64,000 nucleotides of DNA from Pseudomonas brassicacearum (GCF_003732225.1 NZ_MOBJ01000009.1:496001-560000); one strand, 5' to 3'. Numbered from the stretch's first letter, positions 42,890-51,487 are shown. A program made the numbers and translations. Notes: generated from the letters alone by a model not told the origin.

Positions 42890-43947
42890 CAGGCGTTCCT
42901 CGCGGCGAAGTCGATACGCGGGTCGACCAGGGTGTAGCAGAGGTCACCGATGAGTTTTATCAGCAGGCCGAACAGGGTGAAGATGAACAGCGAACCGAAC
43001 ACCACCGGATAGTCCCGGGACACCGCTGCTTCGTAACTCATCCGCCCCAGGCCATCGAGGGAAAAGATCACCTCGATCAACAGGGAGCCGGCGAAAAATA
43101 CGCTGATAAACGCCTGCGGAATGCCCGAAACCACCAGCAACATCGCATTGCGAAACACGTGGCCATACAGTACTCGGCGCTCGCTCAGACCTTTGGCGCG
43201 GGCGGTGACCACGTATTGGCGGGTGATTTCGTTGAGGAAGGAGTTCTTGGTCAGGATGGTCAAGGTAGCGAAACCGCCAACCACCAGCGCCGTCACCGGC
43301 AGCACCAGGTGCCAGAAGTAATCGGTGACTTTGCCCAATGTCGACAACTGTTCGAAATTCTCCGAGACCAGTCCTCGTACCGGAAACCAGTTCAACGATG
43401 TACCACCGGCAAACACCACGATCAGGAACATCGCAAACAGAAACGCCGGCATCGCGTAACCGATGATGATCGCAGTGCTGCTCCAGATATCGAAATGGCT
43501 ACCGTGATGCACGGCCTTGCGAATCCCCAGCGGGATCGACACCAGGTAAGTGATCAGTGTCGCCCAGAGTCCGAGGGAGATGGTCACCGGCATTTTTTCG
43601 AGGATCAGGTCGGTGACCGTGGCGCCGCGAAAGAAGCTCTTGCCGAAATCCAGTCGGGCATAGCTGGTGATCATCAGCCACAGACGTTGCGGTGCCGGCT
43701 TGTCGAAGCCGTACTGTTTTTCGATGTCCTTGATCAGTTGTGGATCAAGCCCCCGACTGGCCCGCGAACCGTGGCTGACGGCGTCACCGGAAGCCCCGAT
43801 GGCTGGACCGCCGATGCCTTGCAGGTGAGCGATGGCCTGCTCGACCGGGCCACCCGGCGCGGCCTGCACGATCACGAAGTTGACCAGCAGAATGATCACC
43901 AGCGTCGGAATGATCAGCAGCAAACGTCGAAATATATAAGCCAGCAT
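42889..43947 (-). CDS. yejB: Peptide ABC transporter permease YejB
   Basis: A 352-residue OppB-type permease: AYIFRRLLLIIPTLVIILLV at the N-terminus and FIFTLFGLLIKLIGDLCYTL then VDPRID at the C-terminus. The ATG at 43947 overlaps the yejA stop as ATGA; the longer frame to 44031 would overlap yejA by 85 bases without support. Confidence 0.93.
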   Translation of the reverse strand: MLAYIFRRLLLIIPTLVIILLVNFVIVQAAPGGPVEQAIAHLQGIGGPAIGASGDAVSHGSRASRGLDPQLIKDIEKQYGFDKPAPQRLWLMITSYARLDFGKSFFRGATVTDLILEKMPVTISLGLWATLITYLVSIPLGIRKAVHHGSHFDIWSSTAIIIGYAMPAFLFAMFLIVVFAGGTSLNWFPVRGLVSENFEQLSTLGKVTDYFWHLVLPVTALVVGGFATLTILTKNSFLNEITRQYVVTARAKGLSERRVLYGHVFRNAMLLVVSGIPQAFISVFFAGSLLIEVIFSLDGLGRMSYEAAVSRDYPVVFGSLFIFTLFGLLIKLIGDLCYTLVDPRIDFAARNA

Positions 43948-45815
43948 CAATGCGGCCCTCCGGGTCTGCCACGGCTGATGCGTTCGGCGGCCATCTGTTC
44001 GTTGGTCAGCGGCGTTGTACTCATTTCCCACCAGCTCTCGATAGCTTCGTCATTGCTCGCTTGTACCGCCGGAATGCCGAAGCGGTTCCACCACACCGTC
44101 GAGGAGCCTGGCGGGTAATAGTTGGGAATCCAGTAGAAGTTCCATTGCAGTACCCGGTCGAGTGCGTGGGCATAGCGCAGCATGTCGACCTGGGTGGTGG
44201 CTTTGACCAGGCCGGTAATCAGCGTGTCGACGGCCGGATTTTTCAGCGCCATGTAATTGTTGGCGCCGGGGTCGGTGGCGGCGGCCGAGCCGAAGTAGTT
44301 GTACAGCTCGGTCCCTGGCGACGTGGTCACCGGGTAGCCGGTGACGATCATGTCGTAGTCGCGACTCATCAAGCGGTTTACATACTGCGACGAGTCGATC
44401 CGGCGGATGTCCAGGCTGATGCCGATCTGCGCCAGCGTGCGCTTGTACGGCAGTAGCAGACGGTCCATGCCGTTCTGGCTGATCAGGAAGGTAAACGCCA
44501 GTGGCTCACCTTCGGCGTTGACCAATCGATCGCCATCGGGTTTCCAGCCGGCTTGTTCGAGCAGCGCCAGTGCCTGTAATTGCTTGTCGCGGATCAGGCC
44601 ACTGCCGTCGGTCTTCGGTGCTTCGAAGACCTGGGTAAAGACTTCATCCGGAATTTGCCCGCGCAAGGGTTCAAGAATCGCCAGTTCGCTGGCATCAGGC
44701 AGTTGCCTGGCCGCCAGAGTGGTGTTGGAAAAGAAGCTCTGCTGGCGGATATACATATCGCGCATCATCTGCCGGTTGCTCCACTCGAAATCCCAGAGCA
44801 TTGCCAGTGCCTGACGGACGCGACGGTCCTGGAACATCGGCTTTTGCAGATTGAACACAAAACCCTGGGAAGGTTGTGGTGCCTCTTTGGCCAGATGAGC
44901 CTTTTGCAGGCGGCCGTCGTTCAACGCGGGTCCTTCGTAACCGATGGAATAAGCAGTGGCCGAGAACTCGCGATTGTAGTCATAGGCGCCGCCGCGCAAG
45001 ACCTGACGAGCGACGTCGGTGTCGCCGAAGTACTCGATGCTGAAATGATCGAAGTTGTACAGGCCACGGCTGACGGGCAAGTCCTTGCCCCACCAGTCGG
45101 CGTTGCGCTCGAAGGTAATGCTGCGCCCCGAATCAACCTTGCCGACGCGGTACGGGCCGCTGCCCAGCGGTGCTTCATAACCACCGCCATTGGCGAAGTC
45201 GCGGGTTTTCCACCAGTGCTCGGGAAACACCGGCAAGGTCGCGATGTCCAGCGCCAGGGTGCGGTTTTCGTTGGTCTTGAAGTCAAAGCGAATGGTGCGC
45301 GGCGACTCGACTTCGACGCCTTTGACGTCGGCGAATTGGGTGCGATAGCGCAGGCTACCCTGGGTCATCAGCAGGTCGTAGGTGTAGCGCACGTCTTCGG
45401 CGGTGATGGGCGTGCCATCGGCGAAGCGAGCCTTGGGGTTCAGGTAGAAACGCAGCCACAGGCCATCGTCGGCGCGCTCCATTTTCTCTGCCACCAGCCC
45501 GTATACGGTGTAAGGCTCATCCAGCGAGCGCTGGGCCAGCGGCGAGTAAATCATCCCGTCGAGCTGAGTCACCCCAATGCCTTTGTCGATGTACGGCAGC
45601 ACGTGGTCGAAGCGGCCGATTTCAATCGCCGAGCGGCGCATGCTGCCGCCCTTGGGGGCTTGCACGTTGGTGTAGGCAAAGTGGCTGAAGCCGGCAGGGT
45701 ATTTGGCCGGTTCGCCATACACCGTCAGTGCATGCTCAGGCGCGGCAGCCGCGGATTGAAAGCCCGGTAACAAGGCCAGAGCGGTGAAGATCAGTGAAGG
45801 AAAAAGCAATCGCAT
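43947..45815 (-). CDS. yejA: Peptide ABC transporter binding protein YejA
   Basis: A 622-residue family 5 solute-binding protein with signal peptide (LFPSLIFTALALLPGFQS, cleavage after SAAAA). The mature chain has GEPAKYPAGFSHFAYTNVQA and the conserved FADGTPITAEDVRYTYDLL. In enterobacteria Yej carries peptides including microcin C; a similar role is likely here. The ATG at 45815 follows AAGG; first gene of the operon. Confidence 0.92.
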   Translation of the reverse strand: MRLLFPSLIFTALALLPGFQSAAAAPEHALTVYGEPAKYPAGFSHFAYTNVQAPKGGSMRRSAIEIGRFDHVLPYIDKGIGVTQLDGMIYSPLAQRSLDEPYTVYGLVAEKMERADDGLWLRFYLNPKARFADGTPITAEDVRYTYDLLMTQGSLRYRTQFADVKGVEVESPRTIRFDFKTNENRTLALDIATLPVFPEHWWKTRDFANGGGYEAPLGSGPYRVGKVDSGRSITFERNADWWGKDLPVSRGLYNFDHFSIEYFGDTDVARQVLRGGAYDYNREFSATAYSIGYEGPALNDGRLQKAHLAKEAPQPSQGFVFNLQKPMFQDRRVRQALAMLWDFEWSNRQMMRDMYIRQQSFFSNTTLAARQLPDASELAILEPLRGQIPDEVFTQVFEAPKTDGSGLIRDKQLQALALLEQAGWKPDGDRLVNAEGEPLAFTFLISQNGMDRLLLPYKRTLAQIGISLDIRRIDSSQYVNRLMSRDYDMIVTGYPVTTSPGTELYNYFGSAAATDPGANNYMALKNPAVDTLITGLVKATTQVDMLRYAHALDRVLQWNFYWIPNYYPPGSSTVWWNRFGIPAVQASNDEAIESWWEMSTTPLTNEQMAAERISRGRPGGPH

Positions 45816-45935
45816 TGTCAACCTTGGGGCGCAAGTCTCGATGACGGGTCGATGTGTGTGAGGCTACGAGATTGTCGGCCAGTTAACCACATTGGCATGT
45901 GGTCGGGGGATTTGGCGCGTGCCGGAATACCCTGC

Positions 45936-45958
45936 ACCTGTAATTTCTGACAGTAGAC
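45936..45958 (+). promoter_or_regulatory. Palindromic upstream motif shared with 18780-18802
   Basis: Contains CTGTAA-N4-TGACAG followed by TAGAC. It matches 20 of 23 bases of the minus-strand motif before the thioredoxin-like gene, and both lie 70-95 bases upstream of a start codon in the same orientation. Confidence 0.45.
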
Positions 45959-46050
45959 AAGATAGTCGGGGGAGAGCCTGATAAGTGGGGCACGTTAATT
46001 GATTGTTACCTCAGTATGTAACCGGATTACTTTGAAGAAGGAGTCAGATA

Positions 46051-46959
46051 ATGAGCGATAAACCGGTGTATCCCGTCCCTCGAATCAAAGAGGCTCACGG
46101 AAATACGGTTTTTTTTAGATATGTGAATAAGACCCTTACCGTTGCAGTTGATATGTGGAGTGAGCCGAAAGCTAGGCAGCGATACTATATATGGCTTTCC
46201 GGCTACTATGATAAGCCGGGTCAGTATGAAAAGCGAATGATCTACAGTGAGCTTCTTTCCCAAAGAGATATCGATAAAGGTGTGTTGGAAGTGAGTGTGC
46301 CCGAGAGGATTTACGAAGGGCTTGTGGATCAGAATTCATTTCATGTTTGGTTTGGGGTTGATTTTAATGGAGGTGGTGAGGAGGATGCAACGCAATTTAC
46401 TTATGCTGGCAGTTTTATGTTGGTAAAAGATACTTATAATGACAAGACAGATTTCTACGGAGATGATTTAGGCGGATGGCTGGTCGGCCCCAACATAAAT
46501 CCGGACGACCTGACGTTCGAAGCTGTTGAGGGCAAGAGATGCCTGCGCTATCCCGCCAAAAGTGACATGCGTCATAGGACAATTTTGTACAAGGACTTCA
46601 ATTTGATTCAGGGGAGGCGATACTATTTTAATGCAACTCTTTCCGCTCCGGGCGCGTCGCCCCAGAAGGGGGTTGTCATTTATCTTCGGGAGGGTAACAG
46701 AATTGCAACTGCCTCGCTTTATGCTAGTCATATATTCTATTCGGAGGGGGGAGGGATAACGGCGAGGTCGACCACTGTCCGCTTGGAGATAGTTGCCGAT
46801 AATCAGGGGGCGCAGCTATCTCGTGGCTTCTATATTTCTGATATTGCTCTCTATGAGTTTAGTAGTGATAGATGGTGGGATCCTGAGTGGGATCTAGAGT
46901 GGGATTCCAATAAACTTCCACCTGCCAAGGACGCGCAGAATGAATCCTTGAATGTTTGA
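46051..46959 (+). CDS. Orphan beta-rich protein of unknown function
   Basis: A 302-residue protein with no signal peptide or membrane segment. Residues about 15-125 look like a beta-sandwich whose second half, GVLEVSVPERIYEGLVDQN, resembles the repeats of the protein at 48712-49836 (V-x-V-P-x-x-I pattern). Residues 135-270 look like a second beta-domain (GGWLVGPNINPDDLTFEAV ... ISDIALYEF), reminiscent of carbohydrate-binding modules. The tail is Trp- and Asp-rich (WWDPEWDLEWD). The gene is clearly more AT-rich than its neighbours, suggesting transfer. GAAGGAG precedes the ATG. Function unknown. Confidence 0.75.
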   Translation: MSDKPVYPVPRIKEAHGNTVFFRYVNKTLTVAVDMWSEPKARQRYYIWLSGYYDKPGQYEKRMIYSELLSQRDIDKGVLEVSVPERIYEGLVDQNSFHVWFGVDFNGGGEEDATQFTYAGSFMLVKDTYNDKTDFYGDDLGGWLVGPNINPDDLTFEAVEGKRCLRYPAKSDMRHRTILYKDFNLIQGRRYYFNATLSAPGASPQKGVVIYLREGNRIATASLYASHIFYSEGGGITARSTTVRLEIVADNQGAQLSRGFYISDIALYEFSSDRWWDPEWDLEWDSNKLPPAKDAQNESLNV

Positions 46960-46978
46960 TGCTGCAAAAGCAGTCAAT

Positions 46979-47016
46979 AAAACGCCGCTGGTCTTTGAAG
47001 ATAGGCGGCGTTTTTT
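46979..47016. terminator. Bidirectional rho-independent terminator
   Basis: AAAACGCCGC and GCGGCGTTTTTT arms around a 16-base loop, with A and T runs on both sides. It can end both the orphan gene and the convergent parvulin gene. Confidence 0.85.
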
Positions 47017-47063
47017 AGTTATGTTGCACTGGTGCAAGAAGAGTTCAGGTAGTATCGCTTAGA

Positions 47064-47345
47064 TCAGTCCTGGCGGCTGGTCACTTCCAGCAGGTGGTAA
47101 CCGAACTGGGTCTTGACCGGGCCTTGCACGGTATTGATCGGTGCACTGAATACCACGGTGTCGAATTCCTTGACCATCTGGCCTGGGCCGAACGAACCGA
47201 GGTTGCCGCCGTCACGGCTCGACGGGCAAGTGGAGTTGGCTTTGGCAACGGCAGCGAAATCAGCGCCGGCTTCGATTTCGGCTTTCAGTTCGTTGCACTT
47301 GGCTTCGGTGGCAACCAGGATGTGGCGGGCAGTGGCTTTAGCCAT
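47064..47345 (-). CDS. Parvulin-type peptidyl-prolyl isomerase (second copy)
   Basis: A 93-residue cytoplasmic PpiC domain. It has ATARHILVATEAKCNELKAE, NSTCPSSRDGGNLGSFGPGQ and KTQFGYHLLEV. Same fold and layout as the protein at 25987-26262, but clearly diverged, so a paralogue rather than a recent duplicate. Confidence 0.93.
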   Translation of the reverse strand: MAKATARHILVATEAKCNELKAEIEAGADFAAVAKANSTCPSSRDGGNLGSFGPGQMVKEFDTVVFSAPINTVQGPVKTQFGYHLLEVTSRQD

Positions 47346-47483
47346 GAGAAAATACTCCGTTCTACGTTCAATAAAGTGTTGAGCCTACCGGATTCAGTAG
47401 TCTATTTCTCGTCAAAGTTCCGTCAATCTGTAGCCTGCTTTCGCCGCATCTCGCCTTCGGTCGAAAAAAATCTGCTCGGCAGG

Positions 47484-48365
47484 TTAAAGACCAATGCTTT
47501 TCAAGCGTTCGGCATGCTGCAGATACAACCCGACGGGGTCGATGCCTTTGCGCATCAGGCCTGCCGGTCGATTGATCGCGTCCAGGTGATCCATCGGGTA
47601 GTCGGAACGCAGGACGGTGCCCAGATGCGAGCTGAAGCGGCCGACCATTCCGTCGTTTTGCTCAGTCTCGTGAGTGAAAAATCTGGAAAACCCTCGGCAA
47701 AAAGCGTGCAGTGGATCGAGTGCATGCAGCCCTTCATCCAGCAAGTTGCCCTGCAACGTGCCACTCCAGGAGTAATAACGAACGCCGTCGACCTGTTCTT
47801 CGCCGTTGCCACCCCAGGTTTTCGGCAGGCCTTGAGGGTATTTGGCGTTGAACGCAGCAACGCCTTCAGTCGTTAAAGCGCTGAGCGCGGCGACGGCGTT
47901 CTGCGGGATTTTCGGGTTGCCACTGATAAACGTCAGGAGCTCGACGAACAACGTCGAGACCGCCACCGCGACGTGTTCTGGCAGGTGCCCTGGGGTCAGC
48001 GCCTTGCGTAAGCAGTCGGCAAGCTCAGAGCCATGGTTCGGCCCGCTGACGGAGGTTACTGAAGCGACATTTTGCGGCGCTATCGCTGCGGCATAACGGG
48101 CGGCCAGTGCGCCTTGGCTATGGCCGATCAGATTGACTTTGCTCGCGCCGGTGCCTGCCAGTACCCGGTCGATTTGCGCCAGCAGTTGCTCTCCACGGAC
48201 CTCATTGCAGTGAGTAGCCGAGAGATAGGGTATGAACACTTGAGTGCCAGCGTTCCTCAGTGCCTGCTTCACGCCATGAAACAGTTCCAGTTTGCCGATG
48301 CTTTCGAATCCGAAGAGACCGTGGACCAGCAGGACAGGGTGTTGCGTGGTTGCATTCCGTTGCAT
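47484..48365 (-). CDS. Triacylglycerol lipase-like alpha/beta hydrolase
   Basis: A 293-residue hydrolase of the bacterial lipase family I. HPVLLVHGLFGFESIG carries the oxyanion region and NLIGHSQGALAARY the nucleophile S83. The acid is probably in GLHALDPLHAF or NDGMVGRFSSHLG, and the histidine in MDHLDAIN. VSGPNHGSELAD is typical of Pseudomonas LipA. No signal peptide is present, unlike secreted LipA, and no foldase gene is adjacent, so it may act inside the cell or leave by another route. Confidence 0.87.
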   Translation of the reverse strand: MQRNATTQHPVLLVHGLFGFESIGKLELFHGVKQALRNAGTQVFIPYLSATHCNEVRGEQLLAQIDRVLAGTGASKVNLIGHSQGALAARYAAAIAPQNVASVTSVSGPNHGSELADCLRKALTPGHLPEHVAVAVSTLFVELLTFISGNPKIPQNAVAALSALTTEGVAAFNAKYPQGLPKTWGGNGEEQVDGVRYYSWSGTLQGNLLDEGLHALDPLHAFCRGFSRFFTHETEQNDGMVGRFSSHLGTVLRSDYPMDHLDAINRPAGLMRKGIDPVGLYLQHAERLKSIGL

Positions 48366-48711
48366 GTGCGTACCTGTATTCCGTAAGTTTGAGGGGGGTG
48401 TTCACGTCCTCACTCTAATGCAGGCTCACAAGCGAGCGGTGTGCGAAAAAGCCGCTATAAACTGTTGAAAACGGAATAAAAATAGCGGGAGAAATCAGAT
48501 ATTTACGAGGTATTACTCGGAACATTTCGACATCTTTTTGCGGGGAATGACGCTCAATCCCGGTGTATGTCCTACCCGAGTCAGGTCATTGGCCTCTTTG
48601 CTATTGGAGAGTGGGCTGACATCAACAGGCTGACATTTAGGCTCAAATAGACCCATTCAACGCTGCTTCCAAAATATCGGGCAGCTTTTTTCCAAGGACA
48701 GGAGAGGGCAA
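48366..48711. other. Intergenic region, promoters only
   Basis: About 345 bases between the divergent lipase and Ig-repeat genes. No RNA gene, repeat or coding frame was recognised. GAGAGGG before 48712 is the ribosome site of the next gene. Confidence 0.5.
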
Positions 48712-49836
48712 ATGGGTACTGATGCAGTATGTGGCGATAGCGTTTCTAAAAGGGCTGTAACAGCGTGCACCGAGAGGCAGCACGTTAATGCGGGCCAGCT
48801 TGCTGAACCGATTTTGATAGCGCACGAGGGGGAGGGAGCACTGTCCCTTCAGCAGACTGTCCTCGACCCAGCCCAAAACCGTGCGGTGCTCAACGTCGGA
48901 CCCTACCCGGGAATGGCTTGCGGAGACAAGTTGGTGCTGTCGTGGAGTGGCATCGATGCCGATGGCGCCGCTTATTTGTACAAAACGCAGCGTTTTGTCA
49001 GCAACGCTCAGGTTGGCAAGGACATTGTCTTCGTTGTTCGAGCACCGCATATTGCTGCGCTCGATGGCGGCTCACTTGAGGTGTATTACACCTTGAGCAA
49101 TGCCGAGCTGAGTGGCCCCGTTGAGTCCCGGCGACTGCAATTGGAAGTGGGAGATGTCAGGCAAGAGTTGCTTGTGGCGCAGGTGGATGACGCCATAGGT
49201 GGCTGGCTTGCTCCCGTGCGGGTAGCTGAAGGGACGAAAGTCAGCATTCGCCCCTACGCCAGAATGGCAGTGGGTGACACAGTGTTTTTGTCGTGGGTAG
49301 GTAACATGCCGGATCATGGTTTCAGTGATTCGTTGAGAATTGAACAATTCGCCGTCGGGAGCGAAATTTCGTTCTGGATTGACCCGCACTACATCACGGC
49401 TAATCTCGGTTCAGCCGTCACGTTCAGTTACTTTGTCGAGCATCCTGGCCAGGCAATACGTTACTCGGAGCAAGCGCAGGTAATGATCGGTGTTCGTGAG
49501 TTGCTACCGCTCGCGATACCCGATGTGCTGGAGGCTGATGAAGGGGAGCTTGATGTGCGAGATGCACTTGATGGCGTCACTGTCGTGATCGATGGATCAG
49601 GTGTTGAACAAGGGGAGCTGGTTTACCTGAAGTGCGACGGCACTTACTTCAGCCATCGAGATAACATCGAGGTCTCGGACGACTCAGCGATAGTCTTCAT
49701 CGTGCCTTACCGCTTTTGGAGAGAGCATCAAGACTCTACTGTGCGGGTGAGCTATAGCGTCGAGCGCCTCGACGACGTGAGTCAGGCGTCGGAGGTGCTG
49801 GAGATGTACGTTCGTTCAGGTGACCTGCCGCTGTAG
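48712..49836 (+). CDS. Protein of three Ig-like beta-sandwich repeats, unknown function
   Basis: A 374-residue protein without signal peptide. After about 40 residues come three units of 105-120 residues, each with the same order. A PYPGM-like turn followed by GDKLVLSWSG (unit 2 GDTVFLSWVG, unit 3 GELVYLKCDG) is followed by VGKDIVFVVRAPHI (unit 2 ISFWIDPHYI, unit 3 IVFIVPYRFW), and then VYYTL/FSYFVE/VSYSVE. Such repeats occur in large Pseudomonas surface proteins as I recall, but here they make the whole protein. GAGAGGG precedes the ATG. Function unknown. Confidence 0.75.
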   Translation: MGTDAVCGDSVSKRAVTACTERQHVNAGQLAEPILIAHEGEGALSLQQTVLDPAQNRAVLNVGPYPGMACGDKLVLSWSGIDADGAAYLYKTQRFVSNAQVGKDIVFVVRAPHIAALDGGSLEVYYTLSNAELSGPVESRRLQLEVGDVRQELLVAQVDDAIGGWLAPVRVAEGTKVSIRPYARMAVGDTVFLSWVGNMPDHGFSDSLRIEQFAVGSEISFWIDPHYITANLGSAVTFSYFVEHPGQAIRYSEQAQVMIGVRELLPLAIPDVLEADEGELDVRDALDGVTVVIDGSGVEQGELVYLKCDGTYFSHRDNIEVSDDSAIVFIVPYRFWREHQDSTVRVSYSVERLDDVSQASEVLEMYVRSGDLPL

Positions 49837-49928
49837 CCAAAATGCCGGGGGGCATGCTGCCGCTCCAGTTACTCATAGGGAGCGGCAGTGCAGGGGCTGG
49901 GTGGAGAACGCTCGTCTCGAGGGGGCGT

Positions 49929-51020
49929 TCAGGCGTTCACTTTGGCTTCGTGGCCAGGCATGCGCAGCTTCAGACTGGCGTTGCGCAACAACTGCTCGGT
50001 CGCCTCCCAGCCCAGGCAGCCGTCAGTCACCGAAACTCCATAGCGCAGCGACGTGCTCAACGGTTGGCAGCCCTCGAACAGATGGCTTTCAAGCATCATG
50101 CCGATCAGCGAGCGATTGCCGCTCAGGCGTTGCTCAAGCACTTCGTTGAACACGGCCGGCTGGCGTAGCGGGTTTTTACCGCTGTTGGCGTGACTGCAAT
50201 CGACCATGATCCGCGATGCAATCTTCAGTTTCTGCAAGTCGCTCTGTATTTGAGCAACGCTCTGAACATCAAAATTTGGCCCGCGATGACCACCGCGTAG
50301 CACCAGATGCGTATCCGGGTTGCCCTGGGTCTGAATGATTGCCGGGTGCCCCTGGCTGTCGACACCGAAATGCCGATGCGGATGCGCTGCCGAGCGCATG
50401 GCATCGGTGGCTACACCGACGCCGCCATCAGTGCCGTTCTTGAAGCCAACGGGCATGCCAAGACCGCTTGCCATCTCCCGGTGGATCTGTGATTCGGTGG
50501 TGCGCGCGCCGATGGCTACCCAGCTCAGCAGGTCATCGAAGTAGTTGGCGGCCATGGGTTGCAGCAGTTCGGTGGCAATCGGCAAACCGAGGCGGAGCAT
50601 TTCACGCATCAATTCTCGGGAGAGGGTCAAGCCGCCGACCATGTCGTCGCTGCCATCCAGATGCGGGTCGTAGGCCAGGCCTTTCCAGCCCACCGTGGTG
50701 CGAGGTTTTTCGATGTAGGCGCGCATCACCACGAGCATTTCATCACTGACGTCGCTCGCAAGGCGGGCGAGCTTGCCTGCGTATTCCAGGGCTGACTGTG
50801 GATCGTGAATCGAGCAAGGGCCGACGACGACCAGCAGGCGGGAATCTTCACCGTCGAGAATCGCGCGGACCGCTTCACGGTGGGCAGCGACCTGTTGGGT
50901 CAGCGTGTGGGTGAGTGGCAATTGGTGCTTGAGTTGCAACGAACTGGGCAGACGCTGGGTCAGCGTTTCATTGGCAGAGCTCAGGGTGGACAGCGGCAGA
51001 GCAGAGATGGACGAGTTCAT
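49929..51020 (-). CDS. 3-Deoxy-7-phosphoheptulonate (DAHP) synthase, class I
   Basis: A 363-residue AroFGH-type enzyme that condenses phosphoenolpyruvate and erythrose-4-phosphate, the first step of aromatic amino acid synthesis. Motifs: VVVGPCSIHDPQSALEYA, VVMRAYIEKPRTTVGWKGL, SWVAIGARTTESQIHREMAS, GFKNGTDGG and MVDCSHANSGK. AGGAAG lies before the ATG. The 470-base leader upstream holds an aromatic-rich leader peptide, a terminator and a second small ORF, pointing to attenuation by aromatic amino acids. Which isozyme class (Tyr, Phe or Trp sensitive) cannot be told with confidence. Confidence 0.93.
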   Translation of the reverse strand: MNSSISALPLSTLSSANETLTQRLPSSLQLKHQLPLTHTLTQQVAAHREAVRAILDGEDSRLLVVVGPCSIHDPQSALEYAGKLARLASDVSDEMLVVMRAYIEKPRTTVGWKGLAYDPHLDGSDDMVGGLTLSRELMREMLRLGLPIATELLQPMAANYFDDLLSWVAIGARTTESQIHREMASGLGMPVGFKNGTDGGVGVATDAMRSAAHPHRHFGVDSQGHPAIIQTQGNPDTHLVLRGGHRGPNFDVQSVAQIQSDLQKLKIASRIMVDCSHANSGKNPLRQPAVFNEVLEQRLSGNRSLIGMMLESHLFEGCQPLSTSLRYGVSVTDGCLGWEATEQLLRNASLKLRMPGHEAKVNA

Positions 51021-51068
51021 ATTCGGGCTTCCTGGGCTGGCGGCGGGTTCGCTCCCGCGCGCTTGGCC

Positions 51069-51221
51069 CTACTGGGGTGTTCGACAATTGGCCGGGTTGG
51101 CTTCGAGTGTGTGCATGCCACCTGTGGGTGACCGATCGGAGGCGGCAGGCTGTCCCGAGCGGAGGCTGGTAAATCGCCAGGCGGAAAAACTGTCGTAACG
51201 GTAATAAGTGGCGTAGTTCAT
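51069..51221 (-). CDS. Small aromatic-rich ORF between attenuator and DAHP synthase gene
   Basis: A 50-codon frame on the minus strand starting MNYATYYRYDSFSAWRF: in the first 17 codons there are four Tyr, two Phe and one Trp. AAGGA lies 8 bases before its ATG. The remainder (to a TAG at 51069) is not notable. It lies after the terminator hairpin and ends 48 bases before the synthase ATG, so it could be a second leader peptide or a translation-coupling ORF. Not a known family to me. Confidence 0.6.
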   Translation of the reverse strand: MNYATYYRYDSFSAWRFTSLRSGQPAASDRSPTGGMHTLEANPANCRTPQ

Positions 51222-51270
51222 GTCGTGATTCCTTGAAGTCAGTGATGTTGCTAAAAAATGTTCGGGACTG

Positions 51271-51310
51271 AAAAAACAAAACCCCCGGTCGGGAGGCCGA
51301 CCGGGGGTTG
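51271..51310 (-). terminator. Attenuator terminator in the DAHP synthase leader
   Basis: Perfect 13-bp stem AACCCCCGGTCGG/CCGACCGGGGGTT with a 4-base loop. On the minus strand it is followed by TTTTGTTTTTT. It lies 49 bases after the stop of the leader peptide and before the structural gene. Confidence 0.9.
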
Positions 51311-51352
51311 AGAATTCTCTGGTAGGCGACCCCTTGAGTAGTGGGCGCCGTG

Positions 51353-51389
51353 TGGGTATCAGGCGCGCCAGTGGCTAAACCAATACCCA
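51353..51389 (-). promoter_or_regulatory. Pause-hairpin candidate over the aromatic codons
   Basis: TGGGTAT (51389-51383 on the minus strand) pairs with ATACCCA (51359-51353). The hairpin spans the last Tyr-Trp-Phe-Ser-His-Trp codons and the stop of the leader peptide, the position of a 1:2 hairpin in classic attenuators. Confidence 0.6.
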
Positions 51390-51487
51390 AAATAAAAGCT
51401 TGCCGGTGCGCAGACGGCATTTACCCGTGCAGCCGAAACCGAGCGCGGGGCGCTGGCAATACGAAGCTGTGAAGGGGAATGCAACAT
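51359..51487 (-). CDS. Leader peptide of the DAHP synthase attenuator
   Basis: A 42-codon ORF with GGAG 8 bases before the ATG. Its first 30 residues are unremarkable; the end reads SFYFGYWFSHWRA and then TGA. Thus eight of eleven consecutive residues are aromatic or His (three Phe, two Tyr, two Trp, one His). A pause hairpin overlaps these codons and a strong terminator follows. Ribosome stalling when Phe, Tyr or Trp tRNA is short would be expected to prevent termination. Confidence 0.8.
   Translation of the reverse strand: MLHSPSQLRIASAPRSVSAARVNAVCAPASFYFGYWFSHWRA

Noticed and set aside
50968..51420. 150-codon minus-strand frame covering the DAHP synthase leader
   Set aside because: It runs through the terminator hairpin and overlaps the synthase start; the two short leader ORFs have better ribosome sites and meaningful aromatic content.
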